Part shown: positions 7,201-17,072 of the stretch, piece by piece | How positions within the stretch are numbered: the first letter of the stretch is position 1 | Layout: each line of letters opens with the position of its first letter | From: a virus | DNA length: 31,333 bases | IMG/VR virus record: IMGVR_UViG_3300032163_000071 | Location: 1-31,333 of that record | Reading direction: 5' to 3' (one strand) | Notes under the pieces: model-generated | Seen by the model: the letters and a program-made list of their open reading frames with translations, nothing else | What the model was told of the DNA's origin: nothing | Database searches by the model: none | Program-made: the position numbers and the translations under genes

Positions 7201-10200
7201 TGTTGCGCCTCTTTATTGGGGGGTTTTAAACTTTCTTCATAAAACTGCCTCCTCGCAATCCTCGTTTTGTCCAAATCAGGGAACTCAACAAACATCTGTT
7301 TTCTTGCGGATTGCCTATACATTGTGATAACCTTGCCTATCATTAATATTTTCATTTGGTCGGAAGCATTTTTATATTCATCGGTTTTAATACTTTCATC
7401 CAGTTGTATTTTTGCCGGTTTCCCAGCCAGTTCAGCAAGCCTATTATGTTGAGTCGGCGTTAGTTCAATTCCGTCTATTGTCTTCCCCGGTTTTTTCAGT
7501 GCCATCTCAAGCCGGACTATTTCAGTATTTATATTGTAAGCTTTGTCCTTTTCTCCAACGCTTTTGAATACCGGTAAAATAACGTTTGCCATTATATGCG
7601 GAGGAACCTTCTCGCCCCATAAATCCAATTTTGGCGGCAAGCTGGAAGAAAGGCCGGGGATTTTTGATTTCATAGCCGAAGTTATATCCGTTATATATCT
7701 CAGGTCAGGATCGACAAGTTTGGCAACCTGTCCTGAGACGGCTGGCACTAACGATGCCGCGAATTGTTTTGAAAACGATTCACCCGCGCCGGGCTTCAAT
7801 GCCAAGGCTTCCATCGCGCCCATAAGCCCCATCAATGAACTTTTCTGGGTTATGTTTTTCGCGACAACCAGAGCGTATTTTTCCATCGTCTTTTCAATTT
7901 CTTCGCTGGTTTGTTCATCGAGATCACCGCTTTCCGACTCGTTCACGATTTCCGCTAAATCTCCGGCAACGCTAAGAAATGTTGCAATAGGGTCTAAACG
8001 CGAGAGGCCATAATATACTTTTTCTCCCGCCTTGTTTGCCAAAACCAACGAATAAGGCCGCCAGCCGGTTCGCAATAAAGCTTCTTTCTGGGCCGCGTCT
8101 CGAGGCCCGCCGCCGGTGATTTTCCCATCAAGAGCCAGCTGGTAAAAGTAAAAAGACAGCGCGGAGCCTGTTATTACCTTGGCTAACGCCAAATCTCCAT
8201 CCGCACCGCCTTTTGCTATGCGCGCCCTTGTGCTTGACAAGAACAAGGCGAGCGGGGTTCGCTCAAAAAACTCCTTCAAGATATTTATCGGGACGGTCAA
8301 AAATGGGGCACCAAATTTTAAATATAGATGCTCATTTGTCGCCTTTTTAAAGGTTCCCATTAAACCGGTTAGGCTGTTAGAGAACGCCGCTTTATCGCCG
8401 GCCACTTTTGCGTTCTTTTGCAGTAGCGGCGGCGGCGCGTCGATTATCTGTTGAATTCTCTTAGCTAAATCTTCCCCGATCCGGTTTTCAGACAAGGCTT
8501 TGCGCGTCGCGAGAGCGGTAAGCTCCGCTTTGTAGCCCATATATTTGTATAATTCGTCAACCGACATCAAGCCGCGCCCCGGCAGTCGCAGCATAGTACC
8601 AAATAAATCCACGAGTACCCCCGGCCACGATCCCGGATTAAGTTGCAGGTTTTCGGCAGTCCAAGTGTAGGTATAACTTTCAGGGTTTGAAAACTGGCCG
8701 GAGGGCTTGCCTGTCTTCCACGCCTTCCGTAACAGTAATAAACCATCGGGAATTGCCTTTGCCATGCCATACACATAGGCGGTTGCTTCTGACAAAGAAA
8801 CCCCTTCGTCGGCTCCAAATTGCCCTGCCACCTTACGTCCAGCACCAGCGGCGTATCGTTCTATAACGTTTAACATCACGAGCAACGGGCTTCCTAAAAA
8901 ATTTGTGATGAGTGTAGACGTTGAGGATAATAAAGAAAAGTAATAATATTCAAGTAAATATGCCCAGAAATTTGGTCTTTTGGCGGCCTGATTCATAAAG
9001 AATTCCCGCTCCGCTTGGTCGCTTAATGACGAAAATCTTTTAATGAGTTCTTCTGGCGTTATTTTTGCGCCCGCCATTTCAGCCAAATCGTTTTTTAGAA
9101 GCTCCGGTATTGTATTTAGATTGTTTATCATTTCATTAGACATCCCCGGTGGGAACGATCCCGGCACGTCAATTCTTCGTGTCGCTAACCCAGTGGAAAA
9201 GCCACTGCTAAATTCTTTGTTATGAGTTCCCAGAGCTTTGGTTATTGCAAATTGCCGCATAAACGCCATACTATCTTCCGGGCTTTTTGTGATTTCGAAA
9301 ATTCTAGCTAATCGGACTTGTTCTAGCACGGATGAGGCTTGTAATATCCGTGTCGCAAGTTGCTGTTTTATCAAATTATCGAATATCGCTTTAGGATTGC
9401 GCGCCAACGCTTTTTGCAATGTCTCTGGAAAATCCTTGCCAATCATGGTTACTACCGAAGATACGATATCATTAAACTCTCGCGCTGGATTTCCCGCCGC
9501 AATTTCACCGCTAAGTATTTTGTGGATATCGACTTTCGCTGATTCCAAATTACCCAAGGTCTTGATTTTTCCCCAATCGATGGATAGGCCCCCAATGTCC
9601 ACTGGCTGTCCTTCAATATTGATAAACGTGGGGGTTTTCGGGACTGCGGCTGGCGTGGGTTTTTTCGGGCCTACGGCTCCGCGTTCATTTTGTAATACCT
9701 TGAAAGCCCCCGCTTTATTCAATAATTTAAACGACTTCAGAATCCCCTCGATCCCCGCCACCATCCCAGCACCTTCCAAGGCTTTTTTAAGCTTGGCAGT
9801 GGCAATAGAGTCCTCTGGATTCGAAGCCAGATAAGTGTCGATGGCGGATTGTAATTCAGGGTGTCCGCTGGATATCGCGCTGACCATATTAAAAAAGCCG
9901 GGTTCTCTTGGGTTAAAAGCAATACCCTCAACCAACGCCTGTGCCGCCATTGCCTTTGTTATGGAGTTGAGTCCGCCGACTGCCTTTGAAGCTGGAATCA
10001 GGGCTATCGCGCCTTGGCTGATGCGACGCACCACCTCCCCGACTGGACCTCCTGCGTGTTGAACTTCAGGGATGTTAACCCTGACTGGGCCGCCCATCAA
10101 CTTATCGGTTAAAAATTTGTCGATGTCTTTTAGCGTCTCTGAATTGTCTCGAATCCAATTCATCCCTTGGTTAATGGCTGTCCCTGACTCAACGACAGCG

Positions 10201-10643
10201 TCCCTAACGCCACCACCAATCTGGCCCGGTAGGGACTTAACGACATCCATCGCGCCTTCTTGTTGTGGTTGCGTCTGGCGCGGTGGCTGGCTTTGTGGTT
10301 GCGGGTTTTCATCATATAGATGACGTCTGCTCTCGATATAAACATCATCAGGCGAATCATCAAGCGAATCATCAGTCGGCGGCGCAGGCGGCGGCGCGGG
10401 CGCGGTCTCGGACTCAGGCGGGGGCGCAATCTCGGTCTCGGGCGCGGGCGCAACATGATCACGAATTTCATGGCCTGTCGCGTTAGGGCCGTCCCCTTTT
10501 GGCGGAGGTGGCCCTTTAAACAACCTTATACGCCCGTCAACCGGCTCTGTCGCTATGTTCGCATTATCAGTCTTTGCCGGGGACGCAGGGAATAACGGCT
10601 TGCTTGCGTCGCCTGTTGTTACGTCTTGGTTAGGTTTTTTCAT
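7197..10643 (-). CDS. Giant virion/ejection protein (gp16-position), function inferred
   Basis: An 1148-aa protein. The first 130 residues are a low-complexity Pro/Glu/Asp linker (PAPETEIAPPPESE...). The body is mostly helical, with a hydrophobic stretch near residues 580-610 (YYYFSLLSSTSTLITNFLGS). A region around residues 840-910 (GGGPRDAAQKEALLRTGWRP, then LSRLDPIATFLSVAGDLAEI) resembles a conserved module seen in podovirus ejection proteins and phage/plasmid polyvalent proteins. Its position between the transglycosylase ejection protein and the fibre matches T7 gp16, the largest internal core protein ejected into the cell envelope. ATGA overlaps at both ends indicate translational coupling. 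I cannot assign a catalytic activity. Confidence 0.65.
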   Translation of the reverse strand: MKKPNQDVTTGDASKPLFPASPAKTDNANIATEPVDGRIRLFKGPPPPKGDGPNATGHEIRDHVAPAPETEIAPPPESETAPAPPPAPPTDDSLDDSPDDVYIESRRHLYDENPQPQSQPPRQTQPQQEGAMDVVKSLPGQIGGGVRDAVVESGTAINQGMNWIRDNSETLKDIDKFLTDKLMGGPVRVNIPEVQHAGGPVGEVVRRISQGAIALIPASKAVGGLNSITKAMAAQALVEGIAFNPREPGFFNMVSAISSGHPELQSAIDTYLASNPEDSIATAKLKKALEGAGMVAGIEGILKSFKLLNKAGAFKVLQNERGAVGPKKPTPAAVPKTPTFINIEGQPVDIGGLSIDWGKIKTLGNLESAKVDIHKILSGEIAAGNPAREFNDIVSSVVTMIGKDFPETLQKALARNPKAIFDNLIKQQLATRILQASSVLEQVRLARIFEITKSPEDSMAFMRQFAITKALGTHNKEFSSGFSTGLATRRIDVPGSFPPGMSNEMINNLNTIPELLKNDLAEMAGAKITPEELIKRFSSLSDQAEREFFMNQAAKRPNFWAYLLEYYYFSLLSSTSTLITNFLGSPLLVMLNVIERYAAGAGRKVAGQFGADEGVSLSEATAYVYGMAKAIPDGLLLLRKAWKTGKPSGQFSNPESYTYTWTAENLQLNPGSWPGVLVDLFGTMLRLPGRGLMSVDELYKYMGYKAELTALATRKALSENRIGEDLAKRIQQIIDAPPPLLQKNAKVAGDKAAFSNSLTGLMGTFKKATNEHLYLKFGAPFLTVPINILKEFFERTPLALFLSSTRARIAKGGADGDLALAKVITGSALSFYFYQLALDGKITGGGPRDAAQKEALLRTGWRPYSLVLANKAGEKVYYGLSRLDPIATFLSVAGDLAEIVNESESGDLDEQTSEEIEKTMEKYALVVAKNITQKSSLMGLMGAMEALALKPGAGESFSKQFAASLVPAVSGQVAKLVDPDLRYITDITSAMKSKIPGLSSSLPPKLDLWGEKVPPHIMANVILPVFKSVGEKDKAYNINTEIVRLEMALKKPGKTIDGIELTPTQHNRLAELAGKPAKIQLDESIKTDEYKNASDQMKILMIGKVITMYRQSARKQMFVEFPDLDKTRIARRQFYEESLKPPNKEAQQ

Positions 10644-13600
10644 TTTTTAAACTCTTGCGTAGGCCAACCCATGTCCTTGAATATGTTGGAAATATATCGT
10701 TGCGTTGCTGGCGGAAGCTTCTTATATATCACGCTATGCGTATTTTTATGCGCATCGGGTAACATCATTACCATTTCGTCCAAATTGCCTAACCCCCAAT
10801 TATAGGCGGCTAAAGCCTTAAACATGTCATCCTTATATCTAGTCATCAACGTCGAAAGGTATCCAGTTCCTAAATTAATGTTGTCTGAAGGATTAAATAA
10901 ATCATGTGTCTTATACCCGTGTTTCCCGGCTTGCTCAGCAGCCGTCTTTGGCAGCACCTGCATCAACCCTTCCGCGCCTTTTTCGCTTACTATGTTTGGG
11001 TCCCAACCACTTTCCCTTGTTATCATGGAGTATATAAGTTTTGGGTTAACCTTATGCTTTTCGGAAGCTACTTTTATAATTTTATCATACTTTAGCGTGG
11101 CACTAGAAGACGCGCGCGCGGACGGAACTACCGGCGCGACAGCGGCAGGGGAGGCAGACCCGGGTACCTTGGTTGTGGGTTCGCCTTCTTGCCAAAACGG
11201 GTTCTTACCCTCTTCTATGCGTTTTCTTGCATGTTTAATCGCTATGTCAGCAATCTCTTTCGTGATTTTCCCGCCATGCACCAAATGGTCTAACTGCTCT
11301 TTGCTTAAACCCGGCACTATCGCTGGTATTAAAATTTCATTCCCAAATTTATCCTTGAGGTCGGATGTCGTGAAGCTTTTTTCTGTTACATCAAACGTAT
11401 TGCCGTTTTCTATGTATCGTAGCGGCCCATAATATCCCCGGCCTTTTTGCGTACCATCTTCCCGGGGGCCATAATCCGGCGCATTGGTCGTAGGAGCAGA
11501 AGACGCGGATTGAGGGGGCGATGTGCCAACTTTTCCGGGAGCGGATTTAGTTGAATTTTGTTTTGACAAATTCTCAGTAGGCACAGGCGCCGCCGTGGGT
11601 GCGATCGCGAGTGGAGGCACGGACACGGGTTGAGGTACCGTCGCGGGCTGGGACGCGGGCGCGGTCGCTGGCTGGGGCGCGGGCGTGGGTGCGGGTAGAG
11701 CTACCGGCGCGGGGGCGGGTTGAGGTACCGGCGCGGGTGCGGCCCTTCTTGCGATCTCTGCTTTGATGCTATTCTGCAATTTTGCATCACCAACCCCCTT
11801 TTCGCTTGCCATTGCCAAGACCTTGTCAGTGGTGTTTTCCGGGGTGGCTCTCCCCGATAACAAGTCTAATACCGACAATTCGTCCGGGTAGATGTTAGGA
11901 TGTTGATTGTAAAAGTTGTAAAGGTTGTCAGCCGCGGGTTTATTCTTTTGCGCAAGTTCCGAAAGCATAGAGAAAATTTGCTCGGAAATCCCGGGAACTT
12001 TCGGGGGTACAGGGGGTGTGGTTTTCGGCGCGGGGTGCTCTAATCGGTCGAGACCCTGTGTGTTAAGGGGAGTAGGGGGCTGGAGGAAACTCCCGGTGTC
12101 ATTGGTCAGTTTTTCAGCTGTGTCCCGTAGTGCACGTACGTCTTTTTTTTGCTTTGCGTCCCTTTCTTCGTCTTCCTGCTTACCCCTCGTGGTCAATGAG
12201 AAGTTTCCGCTGGTATCGACGGTGAAAATTTTATGTTTAAATGCGGGAGAATTATTTATCTCATTAAAAGCATCTTGTGCGGTTTTGCCTTTATCTACTA
12301 ATTCAGAGTACCATTGTTGGGCTTGGTTATACTCCATCAGCCTTGCTTCGGGCGTTACTTCGAACGGTCCTCTTACAAAAAGGTCTTTTATTCTTTTCGC
12401 GTACAATTTAAATTGCTCTGACTTGAGGCCATTGATAGCAACTGTAACGCGCTTTATAAGCTTTGTGGCGTCGGCACCATTGATTTGCCCACTTGCGTGC
12501 GCCTGTAATATCGTCTCTCTGATTGGGTAATCTACCGGTAGTTCGCTCGACAATATGCCTGAAATCGCTGTTTCAATTACCAGTATTCTTTTTGGATTGG
12601 ATTTTGCTGTTAAGTCATCCTCGCTTTTGTGGAGTTCAGAAACCAAGGCATCATATTGTTCCCTCGATATGGCTTGCGATTGCATAGCTTGGTTAAGCGT
12701 GGATCGCAACGCATCTTCAGCAGTCTTTAACTTTTTTTCTTTCGCATCTTGTCCGGCGAAGTCGTAAGTATCCACCGCGCCCATCTTTTCTTTTTGAAAT
12801 TCCGCGATGGCGCTTAAGAACTTCACGGTTTTACTTTCCTGCCCTGCCTTGCGGAGCTTTTCCTCTTTTACGTCTAAATGTGATTCGTTAGTTATGATAT
12901 GCCGCAATTGCTCATAGTAATGGGTTTGGGCCATTTGCGACAGTTCGGCGGATTTGACAGGATCGTTAAGCTGATAAACAACACCGTCTTTAATGTCTGT
13001 ACTTAATTTGTTAAATTTTTCTTCAAGTAATTTTAAATTATTTATGGTGGAAAATTCGGTAATTCCCTCTATAATGTAAGCTCGCGCCAAGCTTGCATCC
13101 AGTTTTCTTAATTCTGCGTCGGCTCTTTCCGGAGTATAAACACGGGTTTTTACCGCGCGATCAAAAACTATTTTTCTTTCCTCAAACAAATGGCCTTGTT
13201 TGACCGGGTCTTTCTCTGCAAAAATTTCTTCATTTAACCTTGCCGCGAATTGATCTGTTATAGCCATCGTGGTTTGTATATCTAATGCCGTTTGCTGGTG
13301 TAGCACGTGGACAAAAAGGGGGGCGGCGGCGTCGTCCAGGGCCTTCTTTAGCGTGAGTACGCTATGCGTAGACCCCTTGTATTCTTTGACTATATTCCGC
13401 CCTAAATCGGTCAAGCGAGCCTCAAAATCTTTCGCATAGGTATCGGGATTGCCGTTTTTCAACAAGTCATCCGTTATCTGTTCCGCGCCAATTTTAAAAT
13501 TATAGAGATCACTATGTAGTCTTGCCGTGTCTTTAGCGTCTCTTACGTCGATGCCGATTTCATAGATTTTGTTAGCCGCTTTCTCCACTCCCACGCCAAA

Positions 13601-13753
13601 CCCTCCCATGGCGTTAGACACCTGCGAAAACGCCACAGGGTCGGCATTGGCGGTGAATGGGATCACGTTGAGCGGAACGTTGCCAGTCCCCGGATTTTGC
13701 AGGGGAACTCCGCCTGCGCCGCCTTCAGTTGATAATGGTAGGATGTTTGCCAT
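10640..13753 (-). CDS. Virion ejection protein with C-terminal SLT lytic transglycosylase domain
   Basis: A 1037-aa protein. Residues 1-about 680 are long charged helices. A Pro/Ala linker follows (about 690-745, PVPQPAPAPVALPAPTPAP), then a module with GPREDGTQKGRGYYGPL and IPAIVPGLSKEQLDHLVHGG that recurs in phage proteins. Residues 887-1025 are an SLT domain: ITRESGWDPN with catalytic Glu914, GLMQVLPKTA, NINLGTGYL and ALAAYNWG. Such domains cut glycan strands to let the ejected core proteins and DNA cross the peptidoglycan. In T7 the transglycosylase is in gp16; here it is in the upstream gene. The start overlaps the gp14-like stop as TAATG. Confidence 0.88.
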   Translation of the reverse strand: MANILPLSTEGGAGGVPLQNPGTGNVPLNVIPFTANADPVAFSQVSNAMGGFGVGVEKAANKIYEIGIDVRDAKDTARLHSDLYNFKIGAEQITDDLLKNGNPDTYAKDFEARLTDLGRNIVKEYKGSTHSVLTLKKALDDAAAPLFVHVLHQQTALDIQTTMAITDQFAARLNEEIFAEKDPVKQGHLFEERKIVFDRAVKTRVYTPERADAELRKLDASLARAYIIEGITEFSTINNLKLLEEKFNKLSTDIKDGVVYQLNDPVKSAELSQMAQTHYYEQLRHIITNESHLDVKEEKLRKAGQESKTVKFLSAIAEFQKEKMGAVDTYDFAGQDAKEKKLKTAEDALRSTLNQAMQSQAISREQYDALVSELHKSEDDLTAKSNPKRILVIETAISGILSSELPVDYPIRETILQAHASGQINGADATKLIKRVTVAINGLKSEQFKLYAKRIKDLFVRGPFEVTPEARLMEYNQAQQWYSELVDKGKTAQDAFNEINNSPAFKHKIFTVDTSGNFSLTTRGKQEDEERDAKQKKDVRALRDTAEKLTNDTGSFLQPPTPLNTQGLDRLEHPAPKTTPPVPPKVPGISEQIFSMLSELAQKNKPAADNLYNFYNQHPNIYPDELSVLDLLSGRATPENTTDKVLAMASEKGVGDAKLQNSIKAEIARRAAPAPVPQPAPAPVALPAPTPAPQPATAPASQPATVPQPVSVPPLAIAPTAAPVPTENLSKQNSTKSAPGKVGTSPPQSASSAPTTNAPDYGPREDGTQKGRGYYGPLRYIENGNTFDVTEKSFTTSDLKDKFGNEILIPAIVPGLSKEQLDHLVHGGKITKEIADIAIKHARKRIEEGKNPFWQEGEPTTKVPGSASPAAVAPVVPSARASSSATLKYDKIIKVASEKHKVNPKLIYSMITRESGWDPNIVSEKGAEGLMQVLPKTAAEQAGKHGYKTHDLFNPSDNINLGTGYLSTLMTRYKDDMFKALAAYNWGLGNLDEMVMMLPDAHKNTHSVIYKKLPPATQRYISNIFKDMGWPTQEFKK

Positions 13754-14433
13754 TATATTTTACTCGCTCCGTACGCAACGCCAGCCCCGCCTGTTAACAA
13801 AGCGGTTGCGGCCCCGATATCTCCTGCTGATCTGGCTTGAGAACCAGATAATTTAGCCAGACCAGCCGCGCTCGTATAATTGAGTGCCTTGATATTGCCT
13901 TCCTGAATCTGCTGTAATCCAAGATTTTTATTCTTGTTGGATTCTATGCCGCCCATATAAAGAGCCAGATTGCCTTTATTTTGCATGGTTGCGGCGGAAA
14001 CATAGCCCGTATGCAGGATATTCCGTTCACTCATGTCGCTGTAATACGCGTCCATCGCATCAACCAGCAGAGGCGACCCCATACCGACATCCACACCGCT
14101 TGACGACATCTTAACCATGTTTCGCGCCCTTGTTTGCATGTCCTTGGTGGATTGCAACTTGGCATCGAACTGGGCTTTTGCAACAGCGGCAGTCGCCTCG
14201 CGTCCATACATATCCGCGTTATAACGCTGTATCGTCATCGCGTTAGCGGCTTCATCTTCATAAAATTTCTGATTTTGTTTCGCGACGTATTCCGACTGAC
14301 GGGCGTTGTTTTCCATCACCTGCGCATTGTATTCATACGCGCGCTGTTGATCCCGACCCGCTTTCGCGCTTCCGACGGCCTGCATTATGGTTCCCGCACC
14401 CAACAAACCAACCGCCGCCCCCATTAATCCCAT
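13753..14433 (-). CDS. Internal core protein, T7 gp14-like
   Basis: A 226-aa protein beginning with a small-residue hydrophobic stretch (MGLMGAAVGLLGAGTIMQAV) and continuing as an Ala/Gln/Asn-rich helix (QQRAYEYNAQVMENNARQSE). SSGVDVGMGSPLLVDAM and a Gly/Ala-rich tail follow. This is the composition and layout of gp14-type virion core proteins, which form the outer-membrane pore during DNA ejection. Position between the gp13-like gene and the transglycosylase protein supports this. One-nucleotide TAATG overlaps occur at both ends. Confidence 0.75.
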   Translation of the reverse strand: MGLMGAAVGLLGAGTIMQAVGSAKAGRDQQRAYEYNAQVMENNARQSEYVAKQNQKFYEDEAANAMTIQRYNADMYGREATAAVAKAQFDAKLQSTKDMQTRARNMVKMSSSGVDVGMGSPLLVDAMDAYYSDMSERNILHTGYVSAATMQNKGNLALYMGGIESNKNKNLGLQQIQEGNIKALNYTSAAGLAKLSGSQARSAGDIGAATALLTGGAGVAYGASKI

Positions 14434-14876
14434 TATAGCAACCTCGAGAACATTAAATGATCTTCCCGCAAGGGGCCGTAGTTTCTCAATCTAGACTCGA
14501 ACTCAAATCCGCAAAACTCCACAAACCTGATCAACCGTGGAACGCCGCATATAACCGTCGCCTGAATTCTATGCAATCCCTTTTCCGCCGCAATAATCGC
14601 AAGCTTTTTCCTCACGCTCCTTGCGAAAAAAATCCCATGCGCTCCTATCAACGGAGTTCCGATTATCCAAGCGTGTCCAACTCCTTGCCATATTAAAGCC
14701 ACACCGCCCACCGCTAATATCTCCCCGTTATAAAACCCCGTAAACGCCGGGCCTTTGTCCAGAATCTCTTGCGCGTATTCTGGGGTTTTATCTCTTATTT
14801 CCTTGTTTGGCTTTTCCCACAGCCTGCATTCCATCCCGGTTAAATGCTCGATCTTATAAGGCTCTATGGTGTACAT
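14433..14876 (-). CDS. GNAT-fold, T7 gp13-like virion assembly protein
   Basis: A 147-aa protein from the ATG at 14876; an in-frame TTG at 14900 would overlap the previous gene and has no site. The region GFYNGEILAVGGVALIWQGV, then AWIIGTPLIGAHGIFFARSV and IQATVICGVPRLIRFVEFCG follows the strand/helix order of the GNAT acetyltransferase fold. The ending, GFEFESRLRNYGPLREDHLMFSRLL, is typical of phage gp13/DUF2833-type proteins. The canonical acetyl-CoA loop is weak, so catalytic activity is doubtful. In T7, gp13 is needed for core assembly. Confidence 0.7.
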   Translation of the reverse strand: MYTIEPYKIEHLTGMECRLWEKPNKEIRDKTPEYAQEILDKGPAFTGFYNGEILAVGGVALIWQGVGHAWIIGTPLIGAHGIFFARSVRKKLAIIAAEKGLHRIQATVICGVPRLIRFVEFCGFEFESRLRNYGPLREDHLMFSRLL

Positions 14877-14884
14877 AAAGGCTC

Positions 14885-15325
14885 TTACCGATTCTCGCAA
14901 TTCACAAGATTATAATACATATTAATGGCTTTTGCACCAGTTCCAGCGAGATTTGTCGAGTCATGGGAAATGCCGATATAACCATACCCCGGCGTTTCAG
15001 AAAAAATATAACCCGTTGTCCCCACCTTGTTCGCGCTAAAATCTTCCGTGCCGTAAATCCGCTTGTCCCCGGTTCCGGGAAGTGTTGCGCTGGGAACTGG
15101 AAAACGCACGATAGACACGCTCTCGCTTGCCGCCGTGATCGTCCCGATATCATTGCTTCCCGAACTTGGCGAGGAAGTGGGGACAATAAAAATCTTGACA
15201 CCGCATCCAGCGGCGTTTATTTGGGCGACGCTCCCCTTGTCGGAATCCACGCTGGATGAATCCCGGTAATGCGTCCAGCCTGCCGCTAAAAATGCAATCA
15301 CAAAAAACAAGGCAATTCTTTTCAT
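14885..15325 (-). CDS. Secreted protein of unknown function with signal peptide
   Basis: A 146-aa protein with a classic signal peptide (MKRIALFFVIAFLAAGWTH). The mature part has two cysteines (NAAGCGVKIFIVP and NLVNCENR) likely to form a disulfide outside the cytoplasm. Its C-terminus (YGYIGISHDSTNLAGTGAKA) aligns with the C-terminus of the protein at 25280-25864 (FDFIGIAHTSSNITGSDAGI), and the first-Cys regions also align. The two appear to be paralogues. It lies between the tail nozzle and gp13-like genes, a place where T7-like phages have virion genes. A role at the cell surface or in exclusion is possible but unproven. Confidence 0.7.
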   Translation of the reverse strand: MKRIALFFVIAFLAAGWTHYRDSSSVDSDKGSVAQINAAGCGVKIFIVPTSSPSSGSNDIGTITAASESVSIVRFPVPSATLPGTGDKRIYGTEDFSANKVGTTGYIFSETPGYGYIGISHDSTNLAGTGAKAINMYYNLVNCENR

Positions 15326-15335
15326 AGTCTGGCCC

Positions 15336-17072
15336 TTAATCGGTAATGGTTAATTCTGCCGTGATAGCCAGAATCGTTATTGGCAACGGTTGTGGTTGCG
15401 TGATCGTGATCGTTGCCACACTGCCCATATTTGAGACGGATTTTTTCCCCGTGAAAACGGGCGGTTCAGAATCCATCGGGTCTGACCCTCGCCGAAACGG
15501 CACGGTTTGACCGTTGATATTCAGGCCAAGCGACTGATATAAATCGACGGTAATTTTGTTAATTTGTTTTGCCCTGCCAACACTTGACCCATCAGGCATC
15601 TGCACTTCAGGTTCGAGTGTTATAATCTTCGGAGTGTAGCCTAGTCCGATATAGGCCGTCGCAACGGCCTTTGAGATAGTAACCGTCCCGGCGACGGAAA
15701 CAACCTGTTCGGGGAATACCGCGCCATCGCCAACAATGTGCACGGTTTGTCCCACAAGATGCGTCAACCCCGTCAAAACAGTTGTCGCCACCCCTGAATA
15801 TTTCAACCCTGAATCGACATGGATGGTCTTGTCCATATATTCAACATAGCGAACCGTTGACCCGTTTACGGTTCTTTTGACGGACAACCAAACCTCATCA
15901 TTCAATCCGTCAACAGAGGGGATAATGGCGACACTTTCGACAACGGTTTCCGTGCCGCCCAAAGTATGCCGATGCCACGCAACAACCTCTTGATCACGTT
16001 CGTAGGTCATGCCAAGCAAAACCCCATCGGCTCTAACGCACCATAAAATTGAATCGGGTTCCTGCTGGTAATCCATATCGACAATCCCGCCAGCCGTGAT
16101 ATGCTCGGCGAGTATTGACATATCTGGCGACAGGTATTTGTCCGTCGTCAGGCTATATGCCATTTCCCTAACTTTTTGGTTTGACCTCTGCACGTACAAA
16201 ACCGCCGCCCCCGCTTCAACCGGCCTTATGACATTGGAACCATAACGCGTTTGCTTGATGATTCGGACGTTTGTCGGCGTAACGGCTTCGCTTGAGCCGC
16301 CAGTCATTTTGAATTCCGCGCCCACCGTGCCGATCAATAAAACATCTTCGCCGATCATCCAACGAATAACATTGACTTGGTTGCTGGCAATGGTATATTC
16401 GAACCCCTCGTCAGCTAGCCCCGTGCCCTGCGCCATGTTCTCGAAAGACCCAGATTGCGAACTCCAGATCGTTTGCGGGCTGTTGTTGCTCCCGCCCCAC
16501 AATAGCCGTTCCTCGAAAAAACAAACCGTGGCTGGATTTTTATTGTTGCCATCGACACCAACGCCAGCCGCGCCCGCGCAGAACGTGGCAGGGAATGACA
16601 CCGCGCCAGTGAAAGATATCGTGGTCAACGTCCATGCGGTATGGCTGGTTCGCGTTATTTTTCGGGGCGCGTAGGATTTATGCGCTATGAAAAGCGTGTC
16701 GGCGGATTGCGTAACCTGCAATCCGAATAAATCGGCTTCCAAGTAAGGCGTGGAAATCTCAACGGGCGATCCCCCTGAAACGATCTGCCCATTGTCCTTG
16801 TAAAACCTGCAATACTGATCGCCAAATTCGATGATGTAGGCTTGCGTTACAGAGAACTCGAACGCAATCAGTTTCACTTTTTTTGAATTGGTTTTGACCC
16901 CCGCCACATAATGCGACCCGGCGCGGCCTGTCGCCGCCCCGTGCGGCAACGTCTGGAAATTCAGCATCGTGCCCAGCCCATTGCCGTACTTGCTGAAATC
17001 TGAACGCCTGCTAAGACGGGGAGAAAATTCGCCGCCTGTCAGGTTGTATTGGGTTTTATAAAACTTCGGCAT
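15336..17072 (-). CDS. Tail nozzle / tail tubular protein B-like
   Basis: A 578-aa protein. Its N-terminus has NLTGGEFSPRLSRRSDFSKY followed by GLGTMLNFQTLPHGAATGRA and GSHYVAGVK, the signature of a large podovirus structural family (GGxxSPxLxxRxDxxKYxxG ... RPGTxFV) annotated as tail tubular protein B or nozzle. The remainder is beta-rich, as expected for a propeller/nozzle protein. It follows the gp11-like gene with a TAATG overlap, the T7 gp11-gp12 order, so it probably forms the distal tail tube. Confidence 0.82.
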   Translation of the reverse strand: MPKFYKTQYNLTGGEFSPRLSRRSDFSKYGNGLGTMLNFQTLPHGAATGRAGSHYVAGVKTNSKKVKLIAFEFSVTQAYIIEFGDQYCRFYKDNGQIVSGGSPVEISTPYLEADLFGLQVTQSADTLFIAHKSYAPRKITRTSHTAWTLTTISFTGAVSFPATFCAGAAGVGVDGNNKNPATVCFFEERLLWGGSNNSPQTIWSSQSGSFENMAQGTGLADEGFEYTIASNQVNVIRWMIGEDVLLIGTVGAEFKMTGGSSEAVTPTNVRIIKQTRYGSNVIRPVEAGAAVLYVQRSNQKVREMAYSLTTDKYLSPDMSILAEHITAGGIVDMDYQQEPDSILWCVRADGVLLGMTYERDQEVVAWHRHTLGGTETVVESVAIIPSVDGLNDEVWLSVKRTVNGSTVRYVEYMDKTIHVDSGLKYSGVATTVLTGLTHLVGQTVHIVGDGAVFPEQVVSVAGTVTISKAVATAYIGLGYTPKIITLEPEVQMPDGSSVGRAKQINKITVDLYQSLGLNINGQTVPFRRGSDPMDSEPPVFTGKKSVSNMGSVATITITQPQPLPITILAITAELTITD

